Origin: Candidatus Rifleibacteriota bacterium | GTDB lineage: Bacteria; Vulcanimicrobiota; Xenobia; Xenobiales; Xenobiaceae | Direction of reading: 5' to 3' | DNA length: 13,222 bases | Assembly (NCBI GenBank): GCA_900772775.1 | Contig: CAAGRW010000098.1 | Coordinates: forward strand, 1 to 13,222 | Shown here: positions 6,779 to 13,222 of the stretch, piece by piece | Layout of the letters: every line of letters starts with the position of its first letter | Position numbering within the stretch: position 1 is the first letter of the stretch | Notes under the pieces: model-generated | Told to the model about the DNA's origin: nothing | The model's input: the letters and a program-made list of their open reading frames with translations, nothing else | Databases searched by the model: none | Program-made: the position numbers and the translations under genes

Positions 6779-7558
6779 ATGGTATTATTTTTTGAGTACA
6801 TTGGCAGAACGGTTCTGGGAGTCTTAAATTATCTCGGAGCCTTATTTATGCTGCTGATGGAGTGCCTGTCCGGCATAGCCAAGGGAGCTGTTAGGTTTGG
6901 ACTTGCTGTGCAACAGATGGCTTTCCTGGGAGTAGATTCCTTAGTTATTGTGATCTTAACTACTACTTCAGCCGGCATGGTTATCTCTTTGCAATTAGCT
7001 CATATTGCTGTGCAATACGGAGTTGTCAGCGTAGTTGGCGGCGGTGTGGCTATTGCCATGGCTCGTGAACTTGCTCCCATGCTCACCGCTGTGGTAGTTG
7101 CTGGCCGTGCCGGTTCGGCTATTGCAGCTGAGATAGGCACTATGAAAGTTACCGAGCAAATTTCCGCTTTAAAGTGTATGGCTGTCAGTCCTATTCGTTA
7201 TTTGGTAGTGCCTAGGCTTATCGCTTTAGTGACTATGATGCCTGTCCTTACACTTTTTTCTTTAACTTTCGGAACTTTGGGTGGGGCTGTAATTGCTTAT
7301 CAATCGGCCAATATCCCCTACGAAGTGTTTTGGGATTCTATTCAACGCCTTTTGGTTCTTTCCGACGTGAGTTATGGCTTACTTAAAGGCGTAGTTTTTG
7401 GATTTGAGGTAGCATTGATTGCCTGTTATCAAGGGCTTAATACCGGCCGAGGGGCAGCGGGAGTGGGCGCTTCTACTACTACTAGTGTGGTCTATGCCAC
7501 TATATTTATTTTTATAAGCAACTACCTTATGTCGTTGTGGCTCTTCCCTGTGAGCTAA
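6779..7558 (+). CDS. mlaE: MlaE/YrbE-type lipid ABC transporter permease
   Basis: MlaE is the inner-membrane channel of the Mla phospholipid transporter; two copies sit on an MlaF dimer and under an MlaD ring. The 259-residue protein has the family core ARELAPMLTAVVVAGRAGSA followed by AEIGTMKVTEQISAL (about 95-131), and near the end KGVVFGFEVALIACYQGLNT and GVGASTTTSVV (about 203-238). Four to five hydrophobic segments lie at roughly 51-77, 83-110, 147-176, 203-220 and 236-256. I chose ATG 6779 because it gives the usual length, with GGGAAAG just upstream; GTG 6773 or GTG 6722 would add residues with no family match. It is the first gene of a three-gene operon, 25 bases from mlaF. The upstream 170 bases hold a small hairpin (6658-6670) but no promoter I would defend. 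Confidence 0.95.
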   Translation: MVLFFEYIGRTVLGVLNYLGALFMLLMECLSGIAKGAVRFGLAVQQMAFLGVDSLVIVILTTTSAGMVISLQLAHIAVQYGVVSVVGGGVAIAMARELAPMLTAVVVAGRAGSAIAAEIGTMKVTEQISALKCMAVSPIRYLVVPRLIALVTMMPVLTLFSLTFGTLGGAVIAYQSANIPYEVFWDSIQRLLVLSDVSYGLLKGVVFGFEVALIACYQGLNTGRGAAGVGASTTTSVVYATIFIFISNYLMSLWLFPVS

Positions 7559-7583
7559 CAATTATCAGGAAAGAAAAATTAGT

Positions 7584-8435
7584 ATGGTCGATCTAGCAAA
7601 AAACAGTACAGAAGAAAGTCTGGCTACTGCCAACGAGCCTGCTATGGAGAATAGCGTCTTGGGGCCGCGTCGCCCTATGTCCGATCCGGCTATTTCTGTG
7701 CGCAATGTCTCCGTTTCTTTTGGCGGTCGGGCTATTTTACGTAACGTCAGCTTTGATGTGCCACGAGGCCATACTTTGGCTATTATGGGCCTGTCAGGTG
7801 TAGGCAAAAGTACGACTTTGCGCTGCCTAGTCGGTTTGCAAAAACCTGATGAGGGTGAAATATATATAGATGGCCAAAATGTTTTAACGCTTGAACCTAA
7901 AGAATTTGATAAGCTTCGCAAGCGCATAGGCATGGTTTTTCAAATGCCCGCTCTGTTTGATTCACTTAGTATAGGTGAAAATGTGGCTTTTGGTTTGCGC
8001 GAACATACACGTCTTTCCGAACAAGAAATTCAGCGCATCGTGGCTGAAAAGTTGGCTATTGTTGATCTTCAAGGAATGGCTCATCTTTATCCAAATCAAC
8101 TTTCCGGAGGTATGCAAAAGAGAGCCAGTCTAGCCAGAACTATTGCTACCGATCCGGATGTCATTTTATATGATGAGCCTACTACTGGGTTAGATCCAAT
8201 TTTATCGATGGTTATCAATGAACTTATTTGCGATTTGCAACGCCGTTTAAAAGCTACTTCGGTGGTGGTTACTCACGATATCCGTGGCGCTTTAATGGTC
8301 GCTCATCAGATAGCCATGCTCAATAAAGGTGAGTTTATTTGGATGGGTACTCCGGAAGAGTTCCAATCTACTAACGATCCCTTTGTTGTTCAATTCCGTG
8401 AAGGCCGTGTACAAGGGCCTATTAGGGTACAGTAA
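7584..8435 (+). CDS. mlaF: MlaF-type ABC transporter ATPase
   Basis: This cytoplasmic ATPase powers lipid movement through MlaE. All nucleotide-binding elements are present: Walker A GLSGVGKST at 69-77, Q-loop Gln120, signature LSGGM at 173-177, Walker B VILYDE at 193-198 with D-loop TTGLDP after it, and switch His231 in VVTHD. The LSGGMQKRASLART context is typical of MlaF-class ATPases. The first 33 or so residues form an extra polar tail before the ATPase core; an in-frame ATG at residue 32 (MSDPAISVRNVSVSFGG) could be an alternative start, but the ATG at 7584 has AGGAAAG upstream. It lies between mlaE and mlaD, with a 42-base gap to the latter. Confidence 0.96.
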   Translation: MVDLAKNSTEESLATANEPAMENSVLGPRRPMSDPAISVRNVSVSFGGRAILRNVSFDVPRGHTLAIMGLSGVGKSTTLRCLVGLQKPDEGEIYIDGQNVLTLEPKEFDKLRKRIGMVFQMPALFDSLSIGENVAFGLREHTRLSEQEIQRIVAEKLAIVDLQGMAHLYPNQLSGGMQKRASLARTIATDPDVILYDEPTTGLDPILSMVINELICDLQRRLKATSVVVTHDIRGALMVAHQIAMLNKGEFIWMGTPEEFQSTNDPFVVQFREGRVQGPIRVQ

Positions 8436-8477
8436 TAATGGAACTATTTCGTTTAAGTAGAACGATGGAGGGTGAAA

Positions 8478-9953
8478 ATGGGGCTTAGTCCTGCGGCAAG
8501 AGTAGGCATGATGACAGTAGTGGCCTTTATTCTGCTTGGCCTTGTCTTCTTGCAAATTGGTAAAGTCGGGCCTGATGTGGGTGAAAAATATCACGTCATG
8601 TTTGATGATGTTCAAGGCTTGCAAGTTCGCTCGTCGGTGCATCTTTCCGGCGTACGTATTGGCTACGTTTCTGATATCGAGCTTAACTCTCAAAACCGCG
8701 TTGATGTAACTATCGTAGTTACTCGCGATGGAGCCAAACTTTTTAGCTCCGATTACTTTGTCTACACTATAGCTTCCAATATTTTGGGCGATAAATGGTT
8801 AGATATTAAGCCTGGCGCCGTACCTGAGGGAGTTGAGCCTATTGCAGCTGATGAAATAGTTATCGGCACTACTCCTATTTCTCTTGAGCAATTGGCTCAA
8901 GAGGGCAGTCAACTGATGGAAGAATTGCGCGGCTCCATCGCTGCTTTAAATGAAATAGTTGGCGACGACACTTTCAAAAAAGATGTAAAAGTTACTGTCA
9001 ATAATATTAGAGATATTTCTACCAACTTAAAAGACGCTAGCGGTGACGCTCGCCAGCTAATGGGCGAATTGCGTGTGCGCATGGCTAATATTGCTGGCAC
9101 GATGGAAAATGTTATAGACAACGCTTCCGCTACCGTAGCTCAGCTTCGCTCCGATGCTGCTGAAATAGGCAGCAATGTTAGAAATACCACTTCTACAGTA
9201 AATAATTTGGTTCAGGGCAATGCTTCCAACTTGAATGCTATTGTTATGAACTTGCGCCAAATGTCTTCCAGCTTGAAAAATACCGCTTCAGCGTTAGAAA
9301 ATGTTGCCGACGATCCGCAAATGCGCGGCGATATTTTGGCTATTGCAGCTAATATCCGCAAAGTCAGTGAAGAAGTGGCCGGAATCGCTGGCGATATTCG
9401 CACAGTAACTGGCGATCCTCAAGTTCAAGAAGACTTGCGCGAAACTGTACACAACGTCCGTGAAGCTTCCGGATCGGTTAAGCGCGTGACTCAAAAGGTA
9501 GAAGGTGTTGTCGATAAATTCCCAAGTGGTTTGAGTAAAGGTGATCGCCCTCTCTTCCAAGGTGATGTAGCCGAAGAGCTCAACATGAGTAACGGTCAGC
9601 TTTCTACCAACGCCAATGCTTGGCTCTTCCCTTATGGTGGGCCGCTTACTTTCAGGGTCGGTCTCGATTCCATAGGTAATGAAAATTTACTCAATTTGCA
9701 AGCTGGCAAAGCCTGGGATAATTGGCGATTGCGCGGTGGTATTGTACGCTCCAAAGTCGGTGTGGGCGCCGATGCTTGGTTCTTTGATAAACGTTTGGAA
9801 ACTTCGCTGGATGTATATGATCCGCGTGATATAAAAGTTGACGTTTTGGGCAAAGTCGTTTTGCCTTCCGACTGGTATATTTACGGCGGTGTGCGTGACG
9901 TGACCGACAAACATAACAGCGCTCCGGTTATCGGTGCCGGTAAACGCTTCTAA
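8478..9953 (+). CDS. mlaD: MlaD-like MCE protein with C-terminal beta-barrel-like domain
   Basis: MlaD forms the hexameric lipid-conducting ring on the periplasmic side of MlaE. The 491-residue protein has one N-terminal membrane helix (9-27), an MCE domain at about 36-115 (YHVMFDDVQGLQVRSSVHLSGVRIGYVSDI, with NILGDKWLDI near its end), then a long heptad-rich helical region (about 135-350) with loose internal repeats such as DDPQMRGDILAIAANIR and GDPQVQEDLRETVHNVR. Residues about 361-491 change character to alternating aromatic and polar beta strands and end in Phe (VIGAGKRF), as outer-membrane barrel proteins do. E. coli MlaD is about 180 residues and lacks the last two parts. A barrel-fused MlaD spanning both membranes is reported in Veillonella. 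ATG 8478 follows GGAGGG closely; the GTG at 8472 overlaps that site and is rejected. Confidence 0.93.
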   Translation: MGLSPAARVGMMTVVAFILLGLVFLQIGKVGPDVGEKYHVMFDDVQGLQVRSSVHLSGVRIGYVSDIELNSQNRVDVTIVVTRDGAKLFSSDYFVYTIASNILGDKWLDIKPGAVPEGVEPIAADEIVIGTTPISLEQLAQEGSQLMEELRGSIAALNEIVGDDTFKKDVKVTVNNIRDISTNLKDASGDARQLMGELRVRMANIAGTMENVIDNASATVAQLRSDAAEIGSNVRNTTSTVNNLVQGNASNLNAIVMNLRQMSSSLKNTASALENVADDPQMRGDILAIAANIRKVSEEVAGIAGDIRTVTGDPQVQEDLRETVHNVREASGSVKRVTQKVEGVVDKFPSGLSKGDRPLFQGDVAEELNMSNGQLSTNANAWLFPYGGPLTFRVGLDSIGNENLLNLQAGKAWDNWRLRGGIVRSKVGVGADAWFFDKRLETSLDVYDPRDIKVDVLGKVVLPSDWYIYGGVRDVTDKHNSAPVIGAGKRF

Positions 9954-9970
9954 CCTTATTTTGCCTTAAG

Positions 9971-10020
9971 TCCCTCACCTTGTAGGTGGGGGATAAGGGT
10001 GGAAGTGGCGAAGTTATCCC
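9971..10020 (+). repeat. Two overlapping, mutually exclusive inverted repeats
   Basis: This lies in the roughly 300-base gap (9954-10254) between mlaD and the kinase gene, which holds no gene. TCCCTCACCT at 9971-9980 pairs with AGGTGGGGGA at 9984-9993 (3-base loop, one G-U pair). GGGATAA at 9990-9996 pairs with TTATCCC at 10014-10020. The two stems share bases 9990-9993, so they cannot form together. No T-run follows directly. It resembles a repetitive extragenic palindrome or a switching leader; I cannot tell which from one copy. Confidence 0.55.
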
Positions 10021-10050
10021 AGGAAGATACCGTGGGGCGCACGGAAATTT

Positions 10051-10087
10051 AGGCTTGTGAATAGAGCGCAAGTTGTCGCCTTTTTTT
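10051..10087 (+). terminator. Weak possible terminator downstream of mlaD
   Basis: CTTG at 10054-10057 can pair with CAAG at 10069-10072, with AGG and CCT flanking across a bulge, followed by seven T residues at 10081-10087. The T-run is clear but the stem is short and interrupted, unlike the other terminators in this window. Confidence 0.3.
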
Positions 10088-10122
10088 GATAGAGTGCAAG
10101 ACAGTTTGTGCCTGAACAGGAA

Positions 10123-10146
10123 GCTTCCGTCTCTGTAGGCGGAAGT
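10123..10146 (+). promoter_or_regulatory. Compact leader hairpin upstream of the kinase gene
   Basis: CTTCCGTCT at 10124-10132 pairs with AGGCGGAAG at 10137-10145 (one U-G pair) around a CTGT loop. There is no T-run after it, so it is not a terminator. It lies about 110 bases before the kinase start and may be part of an untranslated leader; its role is unknown. Confidence 0.45.
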
Positions 10147-10254
10147 ACGTTTACCAAAATAAGATTGTATATCCGATGTGTTTGTCTTGTGCCGTTGTGG
10201 GTAAGAGATGAACATATTGGCGCGAGCAGCAAAGGGCGGTTAATATCCAAAGCA

Positions 10255-11448
10255 ATGCATACAGGTGATTTTACTTTAGAACCCGGCACTTTACTGGACG
10301 GTCGCTTCTATGTTGTGAAGCCGATCAAGGCAGGCGGTATGGGCGCTGTTTATGAAGTTAAAGATCGCATGGTCAACGATCGACTTTGCGCTTTAAAGCA
10401 AATGCTTGATTCTTCAGCTCGCTCTGCCGAACGCCAGGCGGCGATAGATCGCTTCCTTTCCGAAGTGCAAGTCATGCAAACTTTAAATCATCCTGGCATT
10501 CCCAAGATTTACAGCTCTTTTATTTGCGACAATTCCTTCTTCTTTGCTATGGAATATATAGAGGGCAAAGATTTGGCTACTATTCTCAAAGAAGAAGGCA
10601 ACCCTGGCTTGCCAGTACAATCTGTGGTCGGCTGGGCTTTGCAAACTTTAGATGCTTTGAAGTATTTACACAGCCGCAATCCTGCTATTACTCACCGCGA
10701 TATTAAGCCTTCTAATCTTTTAGTGCGCAGTCGTGATCAGCGCTTAATGTTGATCGATTTTGGTATCTCCAGAGTGACCAACCCCGCCGACGGCTATTGG
10801 ATTGGCACTCCTGGTTACGCTCCTGCTGAGCAACAGCAAGGGCAGCCTGAGCCCAGCAGCGATCTTTATGCTTTGGGAGCGACAATGCATGAATTGCTTA
10901 CCGGTCGCAAGCCTAAAGATTGGGACTTTCCCGCTTTTGAAGATTTTGGCGTAAAAGTTCCTGAAGATTTGCAGCAAATTATCTGGAACTCTCTGGGTAC
11001 TTGGCCTGAAGATCGCTATGCTAGTGCTGAAGCTATGTATAACGATTTAAAGAGTTTGCCCGGAGTTTTTGTCAGTTTGCCGGAAAATGGACAAGCTGAA
11101 AAATTTGAAAATGCTGTAGTCAAATTGCGTGATAGATTATATTTCTATCTCAATGATCTTATTCAAAAATATGCCAACGAATGCCACACTTCGTATTTGC
11201 CGCAAAATCTAGATTTCTTTGAGTTCACTCTGGCTTGTTCTACTCCATTTTCTCTTCGAGTAGTAAAAAATCTGGACGAAATGTGCGTGCAATTTTATGA
11301 AAAACAAGGTATTTTGTCCCCAGTTTTACTCGACAGTGTCAATCCGCTCAATCCCGGTTGGGAACAAAAAATAGATGCTCTAATAAAGCGCTTTGTTAAA
11401 GATTATGAAGACAGTAAAGGCGGAGGCTGGGGCATAAGTTTAATGTAG
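10255..11448 (+). CDS. Soluble Hanks-type Ser/Thr protein kinase with unrecognised C-terminal domain
   Basis: The 397-residue protein starts with a complete kinase domain (about 18-265) that transfers phosphate from ATP to Ser or Thr. Visible elements are the glycine loop KAGGMGAVYEV (26-36), ATP-anchoring Lys48 in CALKQM, Glu70 in the C-helix, HRDIKPSN at 147-154 with catalytic Asp149 and Asn154, DFG at 168-170, and APAEQ at 189-193, a variant of the APE motif common in bacterial PknB-like kinases. The segment between DFG and APAEQ is short and reads GTPGY where phosphorylation often occurs. No membrane helix and no PASTA repeats follow, so it is cytoplasmic. Residues about 275-397 are a mixed helical domain I do not recognise. 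ATG 10255 starts right before the conserved LEPGTLLDGRFYVV; an in-frame extension to 10108 lacks family match. Its gene stands alone and has a terminator. Confidence 0.9.
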   Translation: MHTGDFTLEPGTLLDGRFYVVKPIKAGGMGAVYEVKDRMVNDRLCALKQMLDSSARSAERQAAIDRFLSEVQVMQTLNHPGIPKIYSSFICDNSFFFAMEYIEGKDLATILKEEGNPGLPVQSVVGWALQTLDALKYLHSRNPAITHRDIKPSNLLVRSRDQRLMLIDFGISRVTNPADGYWIGTPGYAPAEQQQGQPEPSSDLYALGATMHELLTGRKPKDWDFPAFEDFGVKVPEDLQQIIWNSLGTWPEDRYASAEAMYNDLKSLPGVFVSLPENGQAEKFENAVVKLRDRLYFYLNDLIQKYANECHTSYLPQNLDFFEFTLACSTPFSLRVVKNLDEMCVQFYEKQGILSPVLLDSVNPLNPGWEQKIDALIKRFVKDYEDSKGGGWGISLM

Positions 11449-11469
11449 TCTCAGTATGATACCTTTATC

Positions 11470-11514
11470 AATCGGCGCGTGATAAGTTACCCTTCTCCGC
11501 GCCGATTATTTTTT
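11470..11514 (+). terminator. Rho-independent terminator after the kinase gene
   Basis: AATCGGCGCG at 11470-11479 pairs perfectly with CGCGCCGATT at 11498-11507, followed by a T-rich run to 11514. It lies about 20 bases after the kinase TAG, which confirms TAG as a real stop there. Confidence 0.93.
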
Positions 11515-11606
11515 GCGTTGCAAAGGCAGAAATTAACATTCGTCGTATATGCGCAGAACGACCGTTTTGGACTGTTTGACTTTTGTCTGAATTAGGAGCC
11601 TGAAAG

Positions 11607-12590
11607 ATGTCCGTCCGTGCCCAATTGGCAGTTTTTTTGCTAGGGTTTATTTATACTTTGCTTTTGGTGCCTCTGGTAAAGCGCTTGGCCGTTTATTGTG
11701 GCGCCCTAGATAAGCCAAATGCTCGCAAGGTGCACCATCAGCCCATCCCTTTATGGGGCGGTTTAGGTGTCGCCGGTGGTTATTTTTTAGCTACAGCCAG
11801 TGTTATTTGTTTGTCCCAATCATTTAGAGAAGCAGTTACTCCGGCTATAATTTCACAGCTTACCGGTATGACTCTGGGTGGTCTGATTATTTTGGTTGTG
11901 GGTATGGTTGACGATCGCTATGGCATGCCTGCAAAAGTTAAGCTGGCTTTGCAACTTGTCACCGGTTTGGTAATGTTTTATTTCGGTATCAAAATCGACT
12001 ATATTACCGTGCCCTGGTACGGAGTTATCTTTTTAAGCACTTGGCAAAGTATCTTGGTTACGCTTTTTTGGATAGCCGGTATCACTAATGCATTAAATTT
12101 AATCGATGGATTGGACGGTCTTTTAGCCGGCGTTTCTTTGACGGTCGCTTCTGTGTTTTTTGTCGTCAGTTTGCTTAAAGGACAGTTCGTAATCGCTCTG
12201 GTTATGGCTTGCTTAGCTGGGTGCTCTCTGGGATTTTTGCGCTATAATTTCAATCCGGCGCAAATCTTCATGGGGGATACAGGCAGTTTGTTCTTCGGCC
12301 TTATGTTCGCCGGTTGGTCTATAATCGGTTTGCTTAAGAGCACCGCTACTTTTGCTTTCTTGTTGCCTATATTCTTAATGGCTGTGCCTATTTTCGATAC
12401 GACATTTGCAATCTTACGTCGCTTGTTGGCTCACAAGCCTATTTTTCAAGCTGATAAAGGCCATTTGCATCATCGTTTGTTGAGTCTCGGTTTAAATCAG
12501 CGCCAAGTTGTTTTGATTATTTATGCCATTAACACGGCCTTTGGACTTTGTGGTTTGGCCTTGTTCTATTTGACTTGCAGAGGAGAGTAA
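11607..12590 (+). CDS. wecA: WecA/TagO-type undecaprenyl-phosphate GlcNAc-1-phosphate transferase
   Basis: This multi-pass membrane enzyme moves GlcNAc-1-phosphate from UDP-GlcNAc to undecaprenyl phosphate, the first step of many surface polysaccharides. The 327 residues are mostly hydrophobic helices (about ten). Family motifs on the cytoplasmic loops are DKPNARKVH (35-43), GMVDDRYGM with the metal-binding Asp pair at 102-103, NALNLIDGLDGL (161-172), FMGDTGSLFFG (221-231), DTTFAILRR (264-272) and ADKGHLHHRLL (282-292). HLHHRLL favours the WecA/TagO branch over MraY, which acts on UDP-MurNAc-pentapeptide. The ATG follows AGGAG at 8 bases. The wecB ribosome site lies inside the last codons of this gene, so the two are almost certainly translated together. 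Confidence 0.94.
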   Translation: MSVRAQLAVFLLGFIYTLLLVPLVKRLAVYCGALDKPNARKVHHQPIPLWGGLGVAGGYFLATASVICLSQSFREAVTPAIISQLTGMTLGGLIILVVGMVDDRYGMPAKVKLALQLVTGLVMFYFGIKIDYITVPWYGVIFLSTWQSILVTLFWIAGITNALNLIDGLDGLLAGVSLTVASVFFVVSLLKGQFVIALVMACLAGCSLGFLRYNFNPAQIFMGDTGSLFFGLMFAGWSIIGLLKSTATFAFLLPIFLMAVPIFDTTFAILRRLLAHKPIFQADKGHLHHRLLSLGLNQRQVVLIIYAINTAFGLCGLALFYLTCRGE

Positions 12591-12595
12591 TTAAA

Positions 12596-13216
12596 GTGCA
12601 AAATTTAATTCACGTTATGGTTGTTTTCGGCACTCGTCCGGAAGCTATCAAGATGGCTCCGGTAGTTTTAGAGCTTAAAGCTAATCCCAAGTTTAAGGTT
12701 ACTACCGTAGTTACCGCTCAGCACCGAGAAATTTTGGATCAAGTTTTAGAACTTTTCCATATTGAACCTGATGTAGATTTAAATACTATGAAGGCTAATC
12801 AGACTCTGACCGGCATTACCGTACGTGTTTTGCAAGGTTTAGAGCCTGTTTTACTTGAGAAACGCCCCGATATTGTTTTGGTACAAGGCGATACTTCTAC
12901 CGCTTTTGTAGCCGGTTTGGCTGCTTTTTATCAGAAAATTCCCGTCGGTCATATTGAAGCCGGCTTGCGTACAGATAAAATTTATGATCCTTTCCCTGAG
13001 GAAATGAACAGACGCTTGCTTTCTCGTTTGGCTGAAATGCAATTTCCTCCCACAAAGTGGGCTTACAACAATTTAGCTCAGGAAGGTTTAGTTTTTAAGG
13101 ATACTTATATTACCGGAAATACTGTAGCCGATGCCCTTAAACTTATTGTCGCTGGTTTGCCGGAGGGAGTGCCCACCGATTTGAAATCTGTGGCTTCTTG
13201 TGAGGACGCTCGGTAG
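12596..13216 (+). CDS. wecB: UDP-GlcNAc 2-epimerase (non-hydrolysing), N-terminal part ending at an in-frame TAG
   Basis: WecB interconverts UDP-GlcNAc and UDP-ManNAc in the cytoplasm for envelope glycans. GTG 12596 is chosen because AGGAGAG lies 8 bases before it; an in-frame ATG at 12548 falls inside wecA. The 206 residues read here match the first domain: FGTRPEAIKMAP (11-22), VTAQHRE, VQGDTST with Asp99, GHIEAGLRT with Glu121, DPFPEEMNRRL with Glu135-136, and ITGNTVADAL. The three acidic residues correspond to the known catalytic Asp95, Glu117 and Glu131 of E. coli WecB. Full-length enzymes are about 370-380 residues. The stop at 13214-13216 falls right where the second domain should begin (LVTxHRRE), so the gene is either interrupted or misread at the window end. 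Changing TAG to TTG would restore a typical sequence. Confidence 0.9.
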   Translation: MQNLIHVMVVFGTRPEAIKMAPVVLELKANPKFKVTTVVTAQHREILDQVLELFHIEPDVDLNTMKANQTLTGITVRVLQGLEPVLLEKRPDIVLVQGDTSTAFVAGLAAFYQKIPVGHIEAGLRTDKIYDPFPEEMNRRLLSRLAEMQFPPTKWAYNNLAQEGLVFKDTYITGNTVADALKLIVAGLPEGVPTDLKSVASCEDAR

Positions 13217-13222
13217 TTTCTC

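Noticed and set aside
10108..10254. N-terminal extension of the kinase
   Set aside because: The 49 extra residues have no match to kinases and overlap the leader hairpin; ATG 10255 begins right before the conserved kinase N-terminus.
9928..10289. Minus-strand reading frames across the mlaD-kinase gap
   Set aside because: They lack ribosome sites and family matches, overlap the end of mlaD and the kinase start, and cross the hairpins described here.
1..13222. CRISPR array, tRNA genes or insertion sequences
   Set aside because: I found no regularly spaced direct repeats, no tRNA T-arm consensus with a matching acceptor stem, and no transposase motif anywhere in the window.

Overview
The window looks like most or all of a contig from an uncultured, diderm (two-membrane) bacterium of moderate GC content. 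The evidence for two membranes is a complete MlaE-MlaF-MlaD lipid-transport operon whose MlaD ends in a region resembling an outer-membrane beta-barrel, plus a lipoprotein and a WecA/WecB pair for surface polysaccharide. The barrel-fused MlaD is the layout reported for diderm Terrabacteria such as Veillonella. I cannot assign a genus or phylum from the sequence alone.

Layout: (1) 1-349, minus strand, is an AT-rich fragment of an EcoRI-family adenine methyltransferase. It is cut by the window edge and by a terminator hairpin, and its base composition differs from everything else here. (2) 393-3218, minus strand, holds a secreted zinc-metallopeptidase-like lipoprotein, the RNase P RNA gene (rnpB), and a membrane-anchored BsuPI-domain protein. 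(3) From 3350 on, everything is on the plus strand: a secreted two-domain protein of unknown function with its own promoter and terminator; the chaperone pair grpE-dnaJ, also closed by a terminator; the mlaE-mlaF-mlaD operon; a 300-base structured intergenic region; a soluble Ser/Thr protein kinase with an unrecognised C-terminal domain and a strong terminator; and wecA-wecB, which runs into the right edge.

How the genes work together: GrpE and DnaJ are co-chaperones of DnaK, which is not in the window. MlaE, MlaF and MlaD should form one transporter that moves phospholipids between the two membranes. WecA and WecB supply lipid-linked GlcNAc and UDP-ManNAc for envelope glycans. The genes between strong hairpin terminators form separate transcription units.

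The points most worth a second look are the MlaD-barrel fusion, the DnaJ with only one pair of zinc motifs, the methyltransferase fragment joined exactly at a terminator, the in-frame TAG that ends wecB before a conserved motif, and two mutually exclusive hairpins downstream of mlaD. The first and fifth lines of doubt (methyltransferase and wecB) lie at the two ends of the window, where assembly errors are most likely.
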